Below are positions 52,736-62,255 of a DNA stretch of 64,000 bases, one piece after another. The translations under genes and the position numbers were made by a program. The DNA comes from CAVVSD01 sp963750895. Its GTDB lineage: Bacteria; Actinomycetota; Thermoleophilia; Solirubrobacterales; Solirubrobacteraceae. Within the stretch, counting starts at the first letter, position 1; each line of letters starts with the position of its first letter. The stretch covers positions 1,116,001 through 1,180,000 of the forward strand of contig CAVVSD010000008.1 of NCBI GenBank assembly GCA_963750895.1, in the 5' to 3' direction. The notes beneath the pieces are model-generated. The model was not told the DNA's origin. It searched no databases and saw only the letters and a program-made list of their open reading frames with translations.

Positions 52736-53812
52736 GTGCCCGACGACCTGGCGCTGCTGCTGCTCCCCCGCCCGCTGGAGTCGTTCATCCTGCGCGACCA
52801 GGCGCAGGATCTGCTCCAGGCACCGGGTGTCGTGGCCGCGGATCCGCCGGCCGTCCCGTACGGCGCGTCGCTGCGGATGCCGCACGCGATGGCCCACCTC
52901 GTCGCGCGCCGGACGGCCAAGCGCCTCGTGCGGGCGCTGTTCCGGCGCGGCAGGCCGCGGGTCGTCGTCATCTTCCATCCCGTCCAGTGGCCGCTGGCCC
53001 GAGCGCTCCTCGACGCCAGGGCGGGCGGCGAGGACACCGAGCTCTGGTACTGGTGCTGGGACCGCTTCGACCACGCCTACGACGCGTCGCCGAAGCGCCG
53101 CGCGCGGCTCGCCGCCTACCACGAGGCGGCCGCGGAGCGGGCGACGCTGACGATCGCCGCCTCCGTGCGCCTCGCCGAGCTCGAGCGCGAGGAGGGGCGC
53201 ACCGCCGAGCTCGTGCCCCTGTCGGCCGACCTCTTCCCGGCGCCCGACCCGGCCGGGACCGTCGTCGCCGTGTCCCTCGGGCACCTCGGGCGCCGGACCG
53301 ACTGGGCGCTCCTGCGGGCGGTCACCGAGCGGATGCCGGAGCTCGTCCTGCTCCTCGTCGGCGCGTGGCACGACGACGAGGTGACCGGCGACGAGGACTA
53401 CGCGGCGTGCCGTGCGGCGCCGAACGTCGTCTGGCTCGGCGAGCAGCCCGACGAGCAGGCGGCGCGCCTCATCCTCTGCGCGGACGTCGGCATCGTCCCG
53501 TTCAAGGTCGAGCCGTTCAACGACGCCGGGCTGCCCTACCGGATCCTGAAGTACGCGCGCCTCGGCCGGCGGACGGTCGCGCCGCCGCTGGCGGGCGTCG
53601 CCACCTGGTCGGAGGCGGTGACCACGGCCGCCGGCCCCGACGCATGGGTCGCCGCGCTGCGCGCCGCGGCCGGCACCCGGTCGGACCCGGACACCGGGCT
53701 GCGCGCGTGGGCGCTCGCGCAGACCGCGGAGCACCAGAACGCGCCGTTGTGGGAGCGGCTGCGGGAGCTCGGGATCGTCAGCGCGGATCCGGACACGCCG
53801 CGTACGCGCTGA
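52736..53812 (+). CDS. GT-B fold glycosyltransferase
   Basis: A 358-residue protein. Parts recalling GT4/GT1-type enzymes are VVVIFHPVQWPLARALLDAR, ELWYWCWDRFDHAYDASPKR, TIAASVRLAELEREEG, VSLGHLGRRTDWALLRAVTE and VGIVPFKVEPFNDAGLPYRI (the nucleotide-sugar E-x7 region), then KYARLGRRTVAPPL. Donor and acceptor are unknown. GTG at 52736, apparently leaderless. The 3' end overlaps the convergent GT39-like gene by 35 bp. Confidence 0.83.
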   Translation: MPDDLALLLLPRPLESFILRDQAQDLLQAPGVVAADPPAVPYGASLRMPHAMAHLVARRTAKRLVRALFRRGRPRVVVIFHPVQWPLARALLDARAGGEDTELWYWCWDRFDHAYDASPKRRARLAAYHEAAAERATLTIAASVRLAELEREEGRTAELVPLSADLFPAPDPAGTVVAVSLGHLGRRTDWALLRAVTERMPELVLLLVGAWHDDEVTGDEDYAACRAAPNVVWLGEQPDEQAARLILCADVGIVPFKVEPFNDAGLPYRILKYARLGRRTVAPPLAGVATWSEAVTTAAGPDAWVAALRAAAGTRSDPDTGLRAWALAQTAEHQNAPLWERLRELGIVSADPDTPRTR

Positions 53813-55187
53813 GGCGCCGCACGCGCACGACCGGGGCGAAGCCCGGATCCGGCACGTTGGTCAGCGGGCTCGCGCCGTCCGCGAACCCGTAGCGGCGCAG
53901 CGTCTCGCGACCCACGGTGAAGACGGCGACCCCGCGGTCGCGGCGGCGCGCGCTGCGGGCGCCGACGTCGGTGCGCGGCGCGTCGAGCATCCAGCGCGTG
54001 TCGGGCACGAGCCGGTAGTTGGGGAACGTGATCGGGCCGCAGGCCATGCCCGCCCGGACCTCGGGCGTGTCGAGCAGCGCGCGGAGGTCGTCGTGCATCT
54101 CGCGGCCGAAGCGCAGCTCGTCGGCGAGCGTCCCGAAGCTGCCCAGCTTCACCACGAGGAAGACGGCGCCGACCACCAGCGCGCCGACGGCGGCGGCGCC
54201 CCACGGCCTGCGGCGGCGGTCCCCGGCGGGCAGGAGCGTGAAGCCCGCGACCGCGTAGCCCGCGAAGAGGCAGAGCGCGACCGCGGGGACCGTGAGGTAC
54301 CGGGGCAGGATCGACAGGCCCAGCACGCCGGTGCCGATGAACGCCAGCACCCCGGCCCCGAGCATCGCCAGCGGTATCGCCATCGCCCGAGGGCCGAAGC
54401 GTCGCACCGCGAGCACCGCGCCGATGACCCCTGCGAGCGCGACCGGTGGCCGCGCGACGTCCGCGAGCTGCGTGACGAACAGCCGCGGCACCTTCGCGAT
54501 CCCCCGCTCGCGGCCGAGGTCCTCGGCCAGCGAGCTCGTGGCGGTGACCGAGTGCAGCGGGTTGCCGGTGACGACGAGGTCGACGAGGCACCAGACCACC
54601 GGCGCGACGAGGACGAGCAGCGCGCCCCGCACCCGCCGCCCGGTGTCCGCGGCGGGCCAGCGCCACAGCCACAGCAGGCCCGCGAGGATCCAGCCCTCGG
54701 GCCGCAGCAGCCCGGCGAACACGAGCAGCCCCGCGGCGCCGCGCCTGCCCTCCGCCTCCCGGACGGCGGCCCACACGACGAGCGCCAGGAACGGCACGTC
54801 GACGTACGCCCGCACCGCGTAGAGCAGGAACGCGAAGCTCGAGCCGACGAACACCGTGGCCAGCAGCGCGGGCCAGACGCCGAAGAGCGCGAGGCCGAGC
54901 CGCCACGTCCCCCAGACGAGCGCGACGAGGCACAGGAGCGTCGTGAGGACGAGCAGGCGGTCCGCGTCCTCCCCGGCGAGCCCCACGAGCGCGGCGTACG
55001 CGACGTAGAGCGGATGCTGCGTCGGCGCCGCGTAGGCCTCGAAGGACGGCTTGAGCCCGTCGAGGATCTCCCGCCCCCAGACGAGGTGGTAGTACGCGTC
55101 GTAGTTCGGATAGCTCGGGACGAGCAGCCACCACAGGACGGCGGCGGCGAGGAGGCCGGCGCCGACGACCCGCTCGGCGCGTCTCAC
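53778..55187 (-). CDS. Multi-pass membrane glycosyltransferase (GT39/ArnT-like)
   Basis: A 469-residue protein with about ten helices. The first periplasmic loop PSYPNYDAYYHLVWGREILD contains the acidic pair expected in GT-C enzymes that use polyprenyl-phosphate sugars. Then LRPEGWILAGLLWLWRW, LPRYLTVPAVALCLFAGYAV and a soluble C-terminus (GPITFPNYRLVPDTRWMLDA). It would decorate the polymer or proteins outside the membrane. The GTG at 55187 overlaps the O-antigen-ligase stop (GTGA). Last gene of a seven-gene coupled operon. Confidence 0.85.
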   Translation of the reverse strand: MRRAERVVGAGLLAAAVLWWLLVPSYPNYDAYYHLVWGREILDGLKPSFEAYAAPTQHPLYVAYAALVGLAGEDADRLLVLTTLLCLVALVWGTWRLGLALFGVWPALLATVFVGSSFAFLLYAVRAYVDVPFLALVVWAAVREAEGRRGAAGLLVFAGLLRPEGWILAGLLWLWRWPAADTGRRVRGALLVLVAPVVWCLVDLVVTGNPLHSVTATSSLAEDLGRERGIAKVPRLFVTQLADVARPPVALAGVIGAVLAVRRFGPRAMAIPLAMLGAGVLAFIGTGVLGLSILPRYLTVPAVALCLFAGYAVAGFTLLPAGDRRRRPWGAAAVGALVVGAVFLVVKLGSFGTLADELRFGREMHDDLRALLDTPEVRAGMACGPITFPNYRLVPDTRWMLDAPRTDVGARSARRRDRGVAVFTVGRETLRRYGFADGASPLTNVPDPGFAPVVRVRRLSAYAACPDPR

Positions 55188-56713
55188 GGCTCGGCTTCGG
55201 CTTCGGCGTCCGCCGGCCGGGTCGCCACCGCGGCCGCCAGGCCGGTCCCGAGTGCGAGCAGCGCCCACGTCAGCGGATCCTCCAGGAACGCCGCGTACAG
55301 GAGCGTGTGCACGAGCAGCGCCGCGAAGGCGGCGGCCACCGCCACGCGCGCCGTCGTGAGCTCGCCCGCCCGGCCGATCGCCGCGAACAGCCGCCACAGC
55401 GCGGCCACGACGAGCGCGAGGTACGCCGCGAGGCCGATCGCGCCCTGCTCGGCGGCGACCGTCACCGGGATCGTGTGCGAGGCGTTCGTCGCGCGCTCGG
55501 CCGAGGCGTTCTCCGCCCGGCGGTACTCGCGCCGGAACGATCCCGAGCCGAAGCCGCCGATCGGCTTCTCGGTGAACAGGCGCCCGCCGCCCGCGACGAG
55601 GTCGTAGCGACCGCTCGTCGCGTCCTCCACCGACTTGTCCGAATCCAGGTCCAGTCGCAGCGCGCTCGGGGCGAGCAGCACGACCGCGATCCCGACGACC
55701 GCGACGGCCCCCGTCGCCGCGAGCGCCCGCCCGACGCCCCACCGGAACGCGCCGACCACCGCGAGCCCGATGAGCAGCGCGACGAACGACGACTGGGAGA
55801 ACGTCAGCACGAGCCCGGCCCACAGCAGCGCGAGGACGACCGCGCCGGCGAGCGCGGTGCGCGATCGCGCCGTCCAGGCCACCACCGCCGCGACGCCGAT
55901 CATCACGACGATGAGGAAGCGCCCGTAGATGTTCGGGTCGAAGAAGAGCGAGTTGACCCGGAAGTAGGACTCGAACTGGTTCGAGTTGATGACGCGCGGG
56001 TTCAGGAGCAGGTGCTTCGTCGCGTACTCCCAGAAGCCGACGCCCACGAGCGCGATCGCCAGGACGACGAGCACCCCGAGCGTCCCCGCGGCCAGGCGCG
56101 GCGTCCACCGCACGCGCTCGAGCTGCACGAACAGGACGGCGAAGGGCACGTAGAAGAAGACGACGGGCTCCAGCGCCCGGTCGAGGTCGCTCGAGTAGGT
56201 CGCCTGCGCGCCGTAGAGGACGAGCACCGCGGCGAGCGCCCACTCCAGCGCGCCCGGCCTGCGCTCCTCCGCGTCGGGGTCGCGCGCCGCCCGCACGAGG
56301 TAGGCGACGGCGCCGGCGGCCACCACGAGGTACAGCGGCAGGAGCAGGTTCGCGGTGTCACCGCCGACGTCCAGCGGGATGCGGAACGGCAGCGCCGCGG
56401 CCGCCAGCAGCGGCAGCAGCGCGGGGCGACGCACGAAGAGCCACGCCACGACGCCGACCGCCGCGAGGCCGATCACGACGAGCATCGCCGTCAGGCGCGG
56501 ATCGTCGCGCAGGGTCTCGACCTGATCCGTCGACCACACGTGCCCGAGCAGCACGGCGACGGCCAGGACGAGCGCGCCGAGCATCGCGGTGGCCCGCGCC
56601 ACGGGCGTGCGGACGACGAGCGCGGCCGCGGCGGCGAGGCTCGCGGCGACGACGCCGGCGGCGGACGCGGTCTCCCCCGCGCTCGCGGCTAGCGGAAGCG
56701 CAAGAGGGTCCAT
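55184..56713 (-). CDS. O-antigen ligase/polymerase (Wzy/WaaL family)
   Basis: A 509-residue membrane protein with 11-12 helices. The Wzy_C-type periplasmic loop is recognisable: FTEKPIGGFGSGSFRREYRR, then NASHTIPVTVAAEQGAIGLA with the conserved His near helix 11. A central FDPNIYGRFLIVVMIG and SQSSFVALLIGLAVVG fit as well. It polymerises or ligates lipid-linked repeat units. ATG at 56713 overlaps the end of the upstream gene by 25 bases; the stop overlaps the GT39-like start. Confidence 0.87.
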   Translation of the reverse strand: MDPLALPLAASAGETASAAGVVAASLAAAAALVVRTPVARATAMLGALVLAVAVLLGHVWSTDQVETLRDDPRLTAMLVVIGLAAVGVVAWLFVRRPALLPLLAAAALPFRIPLDVGGDTANLLLPLYLVVAAGAVAYLVRAARDPDAEERRPGALEWALAAVLVLYGAQATYSSDLDRALEPVVFFYVPFAVLFVQLERVRWTPRLAAGTLGVLVVLAIALVGVGFWEYATKHLLLNPRVINSNQFESYFRVNSLFFDPNIYGRFLIVVMIGVAAVVAWTARSRTALAGAVVLALLWAGLVLTFSQSSFVALLIGLAVVGAFRWGVGRALAATGAVAVVGIAVVLLAPSALRLDLDSDKSVEDATSGRYDLVAGGGRLFTEKPIGGFGSGSFRREYRRAENASAERATNASHTIPVTVAAEQGAIGLAAYLALVVAALWRLFAAIGRAGELTTARVAVAAAFAALLVHTLLYAAFLEDPLTWALLALGTGLAAAVATRPADAEAEAEP

Positions 56714-58485
56714 GTCCGCTTCAGGAGCGTCACGAGCTCCGGGTCGGTGCTGAGCCTGGCCGAGAAGTCGGGGACGCCGAGCCGCACGACGACGCCGTCC
56801 CCGAAGCGCGACGCGACGAGCACGTCGTGCTGCGCGTCGGGCGTGGAGGCGACGGCCAGGATGCGCTCGTCCGCGCCGACGGAGCTCGTGGGCTCGTAGG
56901 CGTCGAAGGGCCCGAGCTGGCCGTCGGTGCCGCGGAACAGGTCGATGCGGTCGACCGTGTTCGTCAGCGTCAGCCCGGGCGACGGGGTGACGCTGCCGAG
57001 GCGCGCGCCGAACAGGTCGCGCGGCGTCGGCTGCGTCGGCGACACGATGCGCGCCGGCGTCACCTGGACGGAGCGTCGCAGGCTGCCGGTCCCGGTCTGC
57101 AGCAGCCGCCCGCCGTCGCGCACCCAGGCGCGCAGCGACCGCTGGACGCCGCCGTCCAGCCACCGGGTGTCGCCCGCGAGCACCACCCCGGTGTGGCCGC
57201 CGAGCTTCGGGCCCTGGCCGCGGGCGAGCGCGACGTCGGTCGTGATGTCGTAGCGCAGCCCGGCACGATCGATCGCGGCGAGCAGCGGGCCGACGTGCTC
57301 GGCCACGCCCTCCGGCAGCACGCCGCCCGCGTAGGGCCGCGCGGTGCGCACGGGGAGGCCGTCCTCGAGCGTGTCCGGCCAGCCGTCGCCGTCGTCGTCG
57401 ACCTTGTTGAGGCCCTGCCACGTCGTGACCGGCAGCACGACGAGGACGCGCTCCTCGCGGACGGACTGCACGGCGAAGGGGACCTGCACGGTGCGGTTGG
57501 CCGTGCGGACCTCGAAGAGGTACATGCCGGACTTGCCGCCCGGCGCCTGGAGGACCACGCGCGAGCGCGTGCCGGACCCGTCCGCCCGCGGGTCGCGCTC
57601 GCCCACCCGGCGCACGCGCCACGTGTAGCGCCGCCCGGCGGAGACGACGAGGAACTCGGCATCGGCCGTCGCCTCGATCGGCGCGGAGGGCGGCCCGGCG
57701 GCGAGCGACATGATCTGCACGCCGCCCTTGCCCCCGAGGCGCCTGCCGTAGGCCGGGTCCGGGGGCAACGGCGACGGCGAGGTGCCGATGTTGCCCGCCT
57801 TGTCGCGCGAGCGGGCGGCCACGACGTAGGTCCCGGACGGCAGGCTGCGCCCGTCCTCGCCCGTGCCGTCCCACGTCCAGGTCGTCTCGCCGGACGGGAC
57901 GCCGCGCTCGAGCACGAGCTGCGGCGTCGCGGTGTCCGTCCGGTAGACGAGCACGCCGGCGTTGCGGCCGGGCACGAACAGGCGCACCCGCATCGGCGCG
58001 CCCCGGCGGTTGGGGAACGTCTCGGGACTCGGGACGGTCGAGGCGACCGGGCCGATCGAGAGGACGCGCGGCTTCGGCGGCGCCACGTCCTTCACGACCG
58101 CGTCGGGCAGCGTGACGGTCCGCCCCTCCCGGCGCAGCGCGACCCGGTAGCGGTAGGTCCCGTCCTTCACCGCGCGCCCGTCGTCGTCGCGGCCGTCCCA
58201 GGCGAGCGACAGGCGGCGGTAGGCCTTCAGCGCGCGCCCGTCGGCGAGGCGGCGCACCCGGTCGCCGTCGCTCGAGACGACGTCGACCGTGACGTCGTCG
58301 TCCTTCTTGATCGTGAAGGAGACGCGGGCCCGGTCCTTGCGCCCGTCGGAGTTGGGCGAGAAGAGCGGCGTCGCGAGGATCGCGTTCACCGGCGGCGGCG
58401 TGCGCTTGAGGCGCTGGGTGGCGAAGAACGCCCCGAACGTCGCGATCACGAGCGCGGCGAACGTGAGACGGGCCAGGAGCGTCAC
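56689..58485 (-). CDS. Exported protein with FlgD-like repeats and glutamine-amidotransferase-like domain
   Basis: A 598-residue protein with an N-terminal signal anchor (LARLTFAALVIATFGAFFAT). Two or three FlgD/Ig-like beta repeats follow, each with an LxWDGRDDDGRxVxDGTYxY or WTWDGTGEDGRSLPSGTYVV turn. The middle has VPFAVQSVREERVLVVLP and a calcium-loop-like DDDGDGWPDTLEDG. The last third (DITTDVALARG, GVVLAGDTRWLDGGVQRSLR, AWVRDGGRLLQTGTG) resembles the Rossmann-like C-terminal part of N,N-dimethylformamidase-type proteins. It acts outside the membrane; the function is not known. GTG overlaps the phosphatase stop. Confidence 0.8.
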   Translation of the reverse strand: MTLLARLTFAALVIATFGAFFATQRLKRTPPPVNAILATPLFSPNSDGRKDRARVSFTIKKDDDVTVDVVSSDGDRVRRLADGRALKAYRRLSLAWDGRDDDGRAVKDGTYRYRVALRREGRTVTLPDAVVKDVAPPKPRVLSIGPVASTVPSPETFPNRRGAPMRVRLFVPGRNAGVLVYRTDTATPQLVLERGVPSGETTWTWDGTGEDGRSLPSGTYVVAARSRDKAGNIGTSPSPLPPDPAYGRRLGGKGGVQIMSLAAGPPSAPIEATADAEFLVVSAGRRYTWRVRRVGERDPRADGSGTRSRVVLQAPGGKSGMYLFEVRTANRTVQVPFAVQSVREERVLVVLPVTTWQGLNKVDDDGDGWPDTLEDGLPVRTARPYAGGVLPEGVAEHVGPLLAAIDRAGLRYDITTDVALARGQGPKLGGHTGVVLAGDTRWLDGGVQRSLRAWVRDGGRLLQTGTGSLRRSVQVTPARIVSPTQPTPRDLFGARLGSVTPSPGLTLTNTVDRIDLFRGTDGQLGPFDAYEPTSSVGADERILAVASTPDAQHDVLVASRFGDGVVVRLGVPDFSARLSTDPELVTLLKRTWTLLRFR

Positions 58486-59024
58486 AGCCGGTGCACCGAC
58501 CCGTTGGCGACGACCGCCATGCCCGGCGGCGCACCCGCCAACACGCGGCGGGCCTCGCGGATCACGCCGCCGTGACAGACGACGAGGACGGGCAGCTGCG
58601 CGACGCCGGAGATCTCCTCGATCGCCGCGGCGACCCGCTCGCCCTGCTCCTCCAGCGACTCCCCGCCGGGGAAGCGGAACGCCGGCGAGCCGGAGCGCCA
58701 TTCCGCGTACAGCTCGGGCTCGTCGGTCTCGAGGTCGTCGTAGAGGCGGCCGGCCCAGTCCCCGACGTCGACCTCCATGAGGCGCGGGTCCAGCCGCGGC
58801 TGCAGGCCGAGCTGCCTGCCCGCGATCGTCGCCGTCTCGCGCGCGCGCAGCAGCGGGCTGCTCCACAGCTCGCGGATGCCCGCGCCCGCCAGCTCCTCGC
58901 CGAGCGCGAGCGCCTGTGCACGGCCGAGCTCGTTCAGCGGAGGATCAAGGTGGCCCTGGAAGCGCCTCGCGGCGTTGTCGTCGGTCTCCCCGTGGCGGGC
59001 GAGGAGGACGCCGTCGATGCTCAT
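58482..59024 (-). CDS. Histidine phosphatase family protein (phosphoglycerate mutase-like)
   Basis: A 180-residue phosphatase. The catalytic His is in LLARHGETDDNAARRFQGHL; the second Arg is in LWSSPLLRARETATIAG; Glu follows in LDPRLMEVDVGDWAG; the second His is in VLVVCHGGVIREARRVL. It removes phosphate from a sugar phosphate or another small molecule. Its location between LytR_C and the FlgD-like protein suggests a role in sugar-nucleotide supply, by inference. ATG at 59024; GTGA overlap at its stop. Confidence 0.92.
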   Translation of the reverse strand: MSIDGVLLARHGETDDNAARRFQGHLDPPLNELGRAQALALGEELAGAGIRELWSSPLLRARETATIAGRQLGLQPRLDPRLMEVDVGDWAGRLYDDLETDEPELYAEWRSGSPAFRFPGGESLEEQGERVAAAIEEISGVAQLPVLVVCHGGVIREARRVLAGAPPGMAVVANGSVHRL

Positions 59025-59038
59025 CGAGGGTGGCGCTC

Positions 59039-60263
59039 TTAGTCGGAGGCCTTGTCGGCCCCGATGACCACGATCACCGCGTTGTTGCCGGCCTGGCCGA
59101 CCAGGTCCTGGGGCATGGGCTGGATCTGGCCGGCGGGGACGTCGAGGAGCTTGCCGATCTCCTTCGCCGCGGCGTCCGCGCCGCTCTTGTACCCGATGAG
59201 CGTCTCCGGCCGGGAGGTGCTGTTGTCGACCGCGGCCTGGTACCCGGTGCTCTGCAGGCGGTCGGCGACCTGGCGCGCGAGGCCGTTGACCCCGGTCGCG
59301 TTGAGCACGATCACCGGGGTGTCGGCGCGGTCGACGCGGGCCTGACGGGTGCTCTGGGTCCGCCCTGGCTCCGCGGCCGTCGTGCGCGCCACCGTGTCGG
59401 CGACCTGGTTGGGCGGCGGCGGGGTGTCCTCGCCGCCGCCGAGCGTCACGACGAGCACGGCGATGACTGCGGCGACCACGAGGGCGGCGCCGCCGAGGAC
59501 GCCGAGCGTGCGCCGCGAGGGCGTGTGGCCGGACTCGGAGTCGTCCCGCGGGGGCAGCGTGCGCGAGGGCGGGCCGCCGCGCAGCGCGCGTGTCGCGGGC
59601 GACGGCTCGGGGTCCGGGACGGGGTCCGACGCGGCCGGCGTGGTGGGCGCGGACGGGCGCGACGGGCGGCGTCGACGTGGGCGGCGGACGGCCGGGCACG
59701 CGCGGGCCGGGGGCCACGGGAGGCGTGCTCGTGACGCCGTTCGTGCCCGCCGGGGTGGCGGGCGCCGGCGTCGACGGAGCCTTGCCGTCCTCGGGCTTCG
59801 TGGTCTCGGCCGTGCCGGCGGCCGCGGCGGGCGCCACCGCGGTGCCGGGCGCGCCGGCGGCGGGCACGGGGACCGGCAGACCGGGGACGGGGGCAGCGGG
59901 CTTCGCCTCGGAGGGCGTCGTGGCGGGAGCGCCTGGCACTGCGGGCTTGGCGGCGCCGGGCGCGGCGGGGGACGCAGGCGCCGCGGTCCCCGTCGCCGCC
60001 TGGGCGGCCGCCGTCTGCGGCGCAGCGCCGACGGTCGTCTTGCGCGATGCGTCGGCGGCCACGCGCGCCTCGAGCTCGGCGGCGCGCTCCGGCGCGCGGC
60101 CGGCCCATTCGCGCAGCCGCTTCACCTCGCGCGCCTGCGCGAAGTAGAGCAGCGAGAGCACGGCGAGCCCGACGATCGCGGCCAGGCCGGCGTACGCGCC
60201 GTACTTCTCGATCTGATCGGAGACCGAGATCGCAGCGATGCCCCAGGTCATGGAGGGGGCCAT
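59039..60263 (-). CDS. LytR_C domain membrane protein, apparent single-base frameshift
   Basis: From ATG 60263: one helix (YAGLAAIVGLAVLSLLYFAQ) with a coiled stretch after it, then a long Pro/Ala/Thr-rich region. The frame changes at about 59654; removing one G (coding gcg-ccc-g-tcc) continues SAPTTPAASDPVPDPEPSPA into the second half. That half has another helix (AALVVAAVIAVLVVTLGGGE) and a LytR_C domain (VIVLNATGVNGLARQVADRL, YKSGADAAAKEIGKLL). About 407 residues. LytR_C is a cell-envelope module often near glycopolymer ligases. It starts 1 base after the FlaA1-like gene ends. Confidence 0.75.
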
Positions 60264-60264
60264 G

Positions 60265-62214
60265 CTAGATGGTCGTCTCGACGCCGCCGGGCCCGAACGC
60301 CGGCAGGTCGGCCGCGGGAACCGGGCCGAGCTCGGCGACCTTGGCCGCCAGCGCCGCGGCATCGCCCTCCAGCACGAGCAGGCCGATCTCGGCGAAGGCC
60401 TCGTCCACGAACGTCGGCGAGAGCGGCGGGCGCTCCGCGCGCAGGATGCGCTCGGCGGGGGTCGGCTGGGGGCGCTCGTCGGGGTTGAAGAGCTGCTCGT
60501 GCAGCTTCTCGCCCGGTCGCCGGCCGATGACCTCGATCTCGATGTCCTTCCCCGGGGAGAGCCCGGAGAGCTCGATCATCGCGGTGGCGAGGTCGCGGAT
60601 GTTCACCGGCTCGCCCATGTCGAGCACGAAGACCTCGCCGCCGTCGCCCAGCGAGCCCGCCCGGATGATGAGCTGCACGGCCTCCGGGATCGTCATGAAG
60701 AAGCGCGTCATGCGGTCGTCGGTGACCGTCACCGGACCGCCCCGGGCGATCTGGCGGCGGAAGATCGGGACGACGGATCCGGAGGAGCCGAGGACGTTGC
60801 CGAAGCGCACGGAGACGTACTTCGTTGCCGGGAACCGAACGTCCTCTGCGGCGACGGCCCATTCCGCGAGCGCCTTCGACGCGCCCATGACCGTCGCGGG
60901 CGCCACGGCCTTGTCCGTGGAGACCAGCACGAACGCCCGCGTGCCGCCCTCGCCGGCCACCCGCGCGACGACGCGCGTGGCGATCGCGTTGTTGCGCACG
61001 GCCTCCACCGGGTTGGCCTCCATGAGGCCCACGTGCTTGTACGCGGCGGCGTGGAAGACGACCGTCGGACGGTGCTCCGCGAACACCTCGCGCATCCGCT
61101 CCTCCTCCTTGCAGTCCGCGAGGACGGCGGCGAGGGCGGTCGGGTGCACGTGGCGGTCCTCCAGCAGCTCGCGCTGGATGGCGAAGAGGTTGTCCTCGGC
61201 GTGGTCGAGACAGATGAGCCGCCGCGGCCCGACGCGCGAGATCTGGCGGCACAGCTCCGCGCCGATCGAGCCGCCGGCCCCGGTGACGAGCACGATCTCG
61301 TTCGTCAGGTAGGAGCCGACGCGGTCGAGCTCCATGCGGACCGGCTCGCGCCCGAGCACGTCCTCGACCTGCACGTCGCGGACCTGCCCGACGTAGCGGC
61401 CCTCGTTCTGCAGCAGCTCGAAGACCGTCGGGAGCGTGCGGACGGGGATCCCGCGGTCGCGGCAGGCGCGGACCACGCGGGCGCGGACGGTGCCCGGCGC
61501 CGACGGGATGGCCATGGTGACCTCGTCGGGCTCGGCCTCGTCGAGGATCCTCGGCAGCGCGTCGGTCGCGCCGAGCACCTGCACGCCGTCGATGCGCAGG
61601 CGGGCCTTGAGCGGGTCGTCGTCGACGAACCCGACCGGGCGCAGGCCGAGGCCCGGGTTGCGCTGGATCTCGCGCAGGACGAGGCGACCGCCGTCCCCGG
61701 CCCCGACGATGAGGACGCCGCGCGCGTCCTTGCGGGCGCGGAACCCGCGCAGCGTGCGCTCGTGCATCGCGCGGAAGATGAAGCGCACCCCGCCGAGCAG
61801 GACGAGCGTGATGAGGAAGAAGCCGACGATGACGCCGCCCGGCGCGGTCACGCCGACGTCGCCGACGCCCGACGTCTGCGACACCGGCTTGACGAGCGCG
61901 ATGTAGCCGGCCAGCAGCAGCGTGGCGACGAGGACGCCCTCGCCGATCTTCACGAAGTCGCGCTGGCCCACGTACCGCCACTGGCGCTGGTAGAAGCCGA
62001 AGAGGGTGAAGACGACCAGGCTCATCGCGACGAGCGGCCCGACCGTCGCCTCCAGGAGCTGCTGGTAGCGCTCGGGGACCCCGCCTGCGAGATCGCCGAA
62101 GCGCAGCCGGTAGGCGAGGAAGTAGGCAAGGGCGACCAGCACCCCGTCGACCACGAGCTGCGGCAGCGAGTGGCGGTGCAACGGGAAGGCCGCGGACTTC
62201 AGCCGCCGGCGCAT
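60265..62214 (-). CDS. FlaA1/CapD-like nucleotide-sugar 4,6-dehydratase, membrane-bound
   Basis: A 649-residue protein. Four or five N-terminal helices (VVDGVLVALAYFLAYRLRFG etc.), a CoA-binding-like middle (VLIVGAGDGGRLVLREIQRN) and a C-terminal extended SDR domain: VLVTGAGGSIGAELCRQIS, HAAAYKHVGLMEANPVEAVR, VLVSTDKAVAPATVMGASKA (M-x3-K replacing Y-x3-K) and RFGNVLGSSGSVVPIFRRQI. It dehydrates UDP-HexNAc to a 4-keto-6-deoxy sugar. The DegT aminotransferase upstream can then add an amine. ATG at 62214. Confidence 0.93.
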   Translation of the reverse strand: MRRRLKSAAFPLHRHSLPQLVVDGVLVALAYFLAYRLRFGDLAGGVPERYQQLLEATVGPLVAMSLVVFTLFGFYQRQWRYVGQRDFVKIGEGVLVATLLLAGYIALVKPVSQTSGVGDVGVTAPGGVIVGFFLITLVLLGGVRFIFRAMHERTLRGFRARKDARGVLIVGAGDGGRLVLREIQRNPGLGLRPVGFVDDDPLKARLRIDGVQVLGATDALPRILDEAEPDEVTMAIPSAPGTVRARVVRACRDRGIPVRTLPTVFELLQNEGRYVGQVRDVQVEDVLGREPVRMELDRVGSYLTNEIVLVTGAGGSIGAELCRQISRVGPRRLICLDHAEDNLFAIQRELLEDRHVHPTALAAVLADCKEEERMREVFAEHRPTVVFHAAAYKHVGLMEANPVEAVRNNAIATRVVARVAGEGGTRAFVLVSTDKAVAPATVMGASKALAEWAVAAEDVRFPATKYVSVRFGNVLGSSGSVVPIFRRQIARGGPVTVTDDRMTRFFMTIPEAVQLIIRAGSLGDGGEVFVLDMGEPVNIRDLATAMIELSGLSPGKDIEIEVIGRRPGEKLHEQLFNPDERPQPTPAERILRAERPPLSPTFVDEAFAEIGLLVLEGDAAALAAKVAELGPVPAADLPAFGPGGVETTI

Positions 62215-62236
62215 CCGCGGGATTGTAGGAGGAAGG

Positions 62237-62255
62237 CGAAAGACTTCGTCTTTCG
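62237..62255. repeat. Single B-type hairpin
   Basis: CGAAAGAC, loop TTC (GAA on the minus strand), GTCTTTCG: a perfect 8-bp stem abutting the aminotransferase stop and 22 bases before the FlaA1-like start. It shares CGA..GAC-NNN-GTC..TCG with hairpin B at 38523 and 45498, with different middle bases that stay paired. No A-type hairpin is next to it. Confidence 0.55.
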
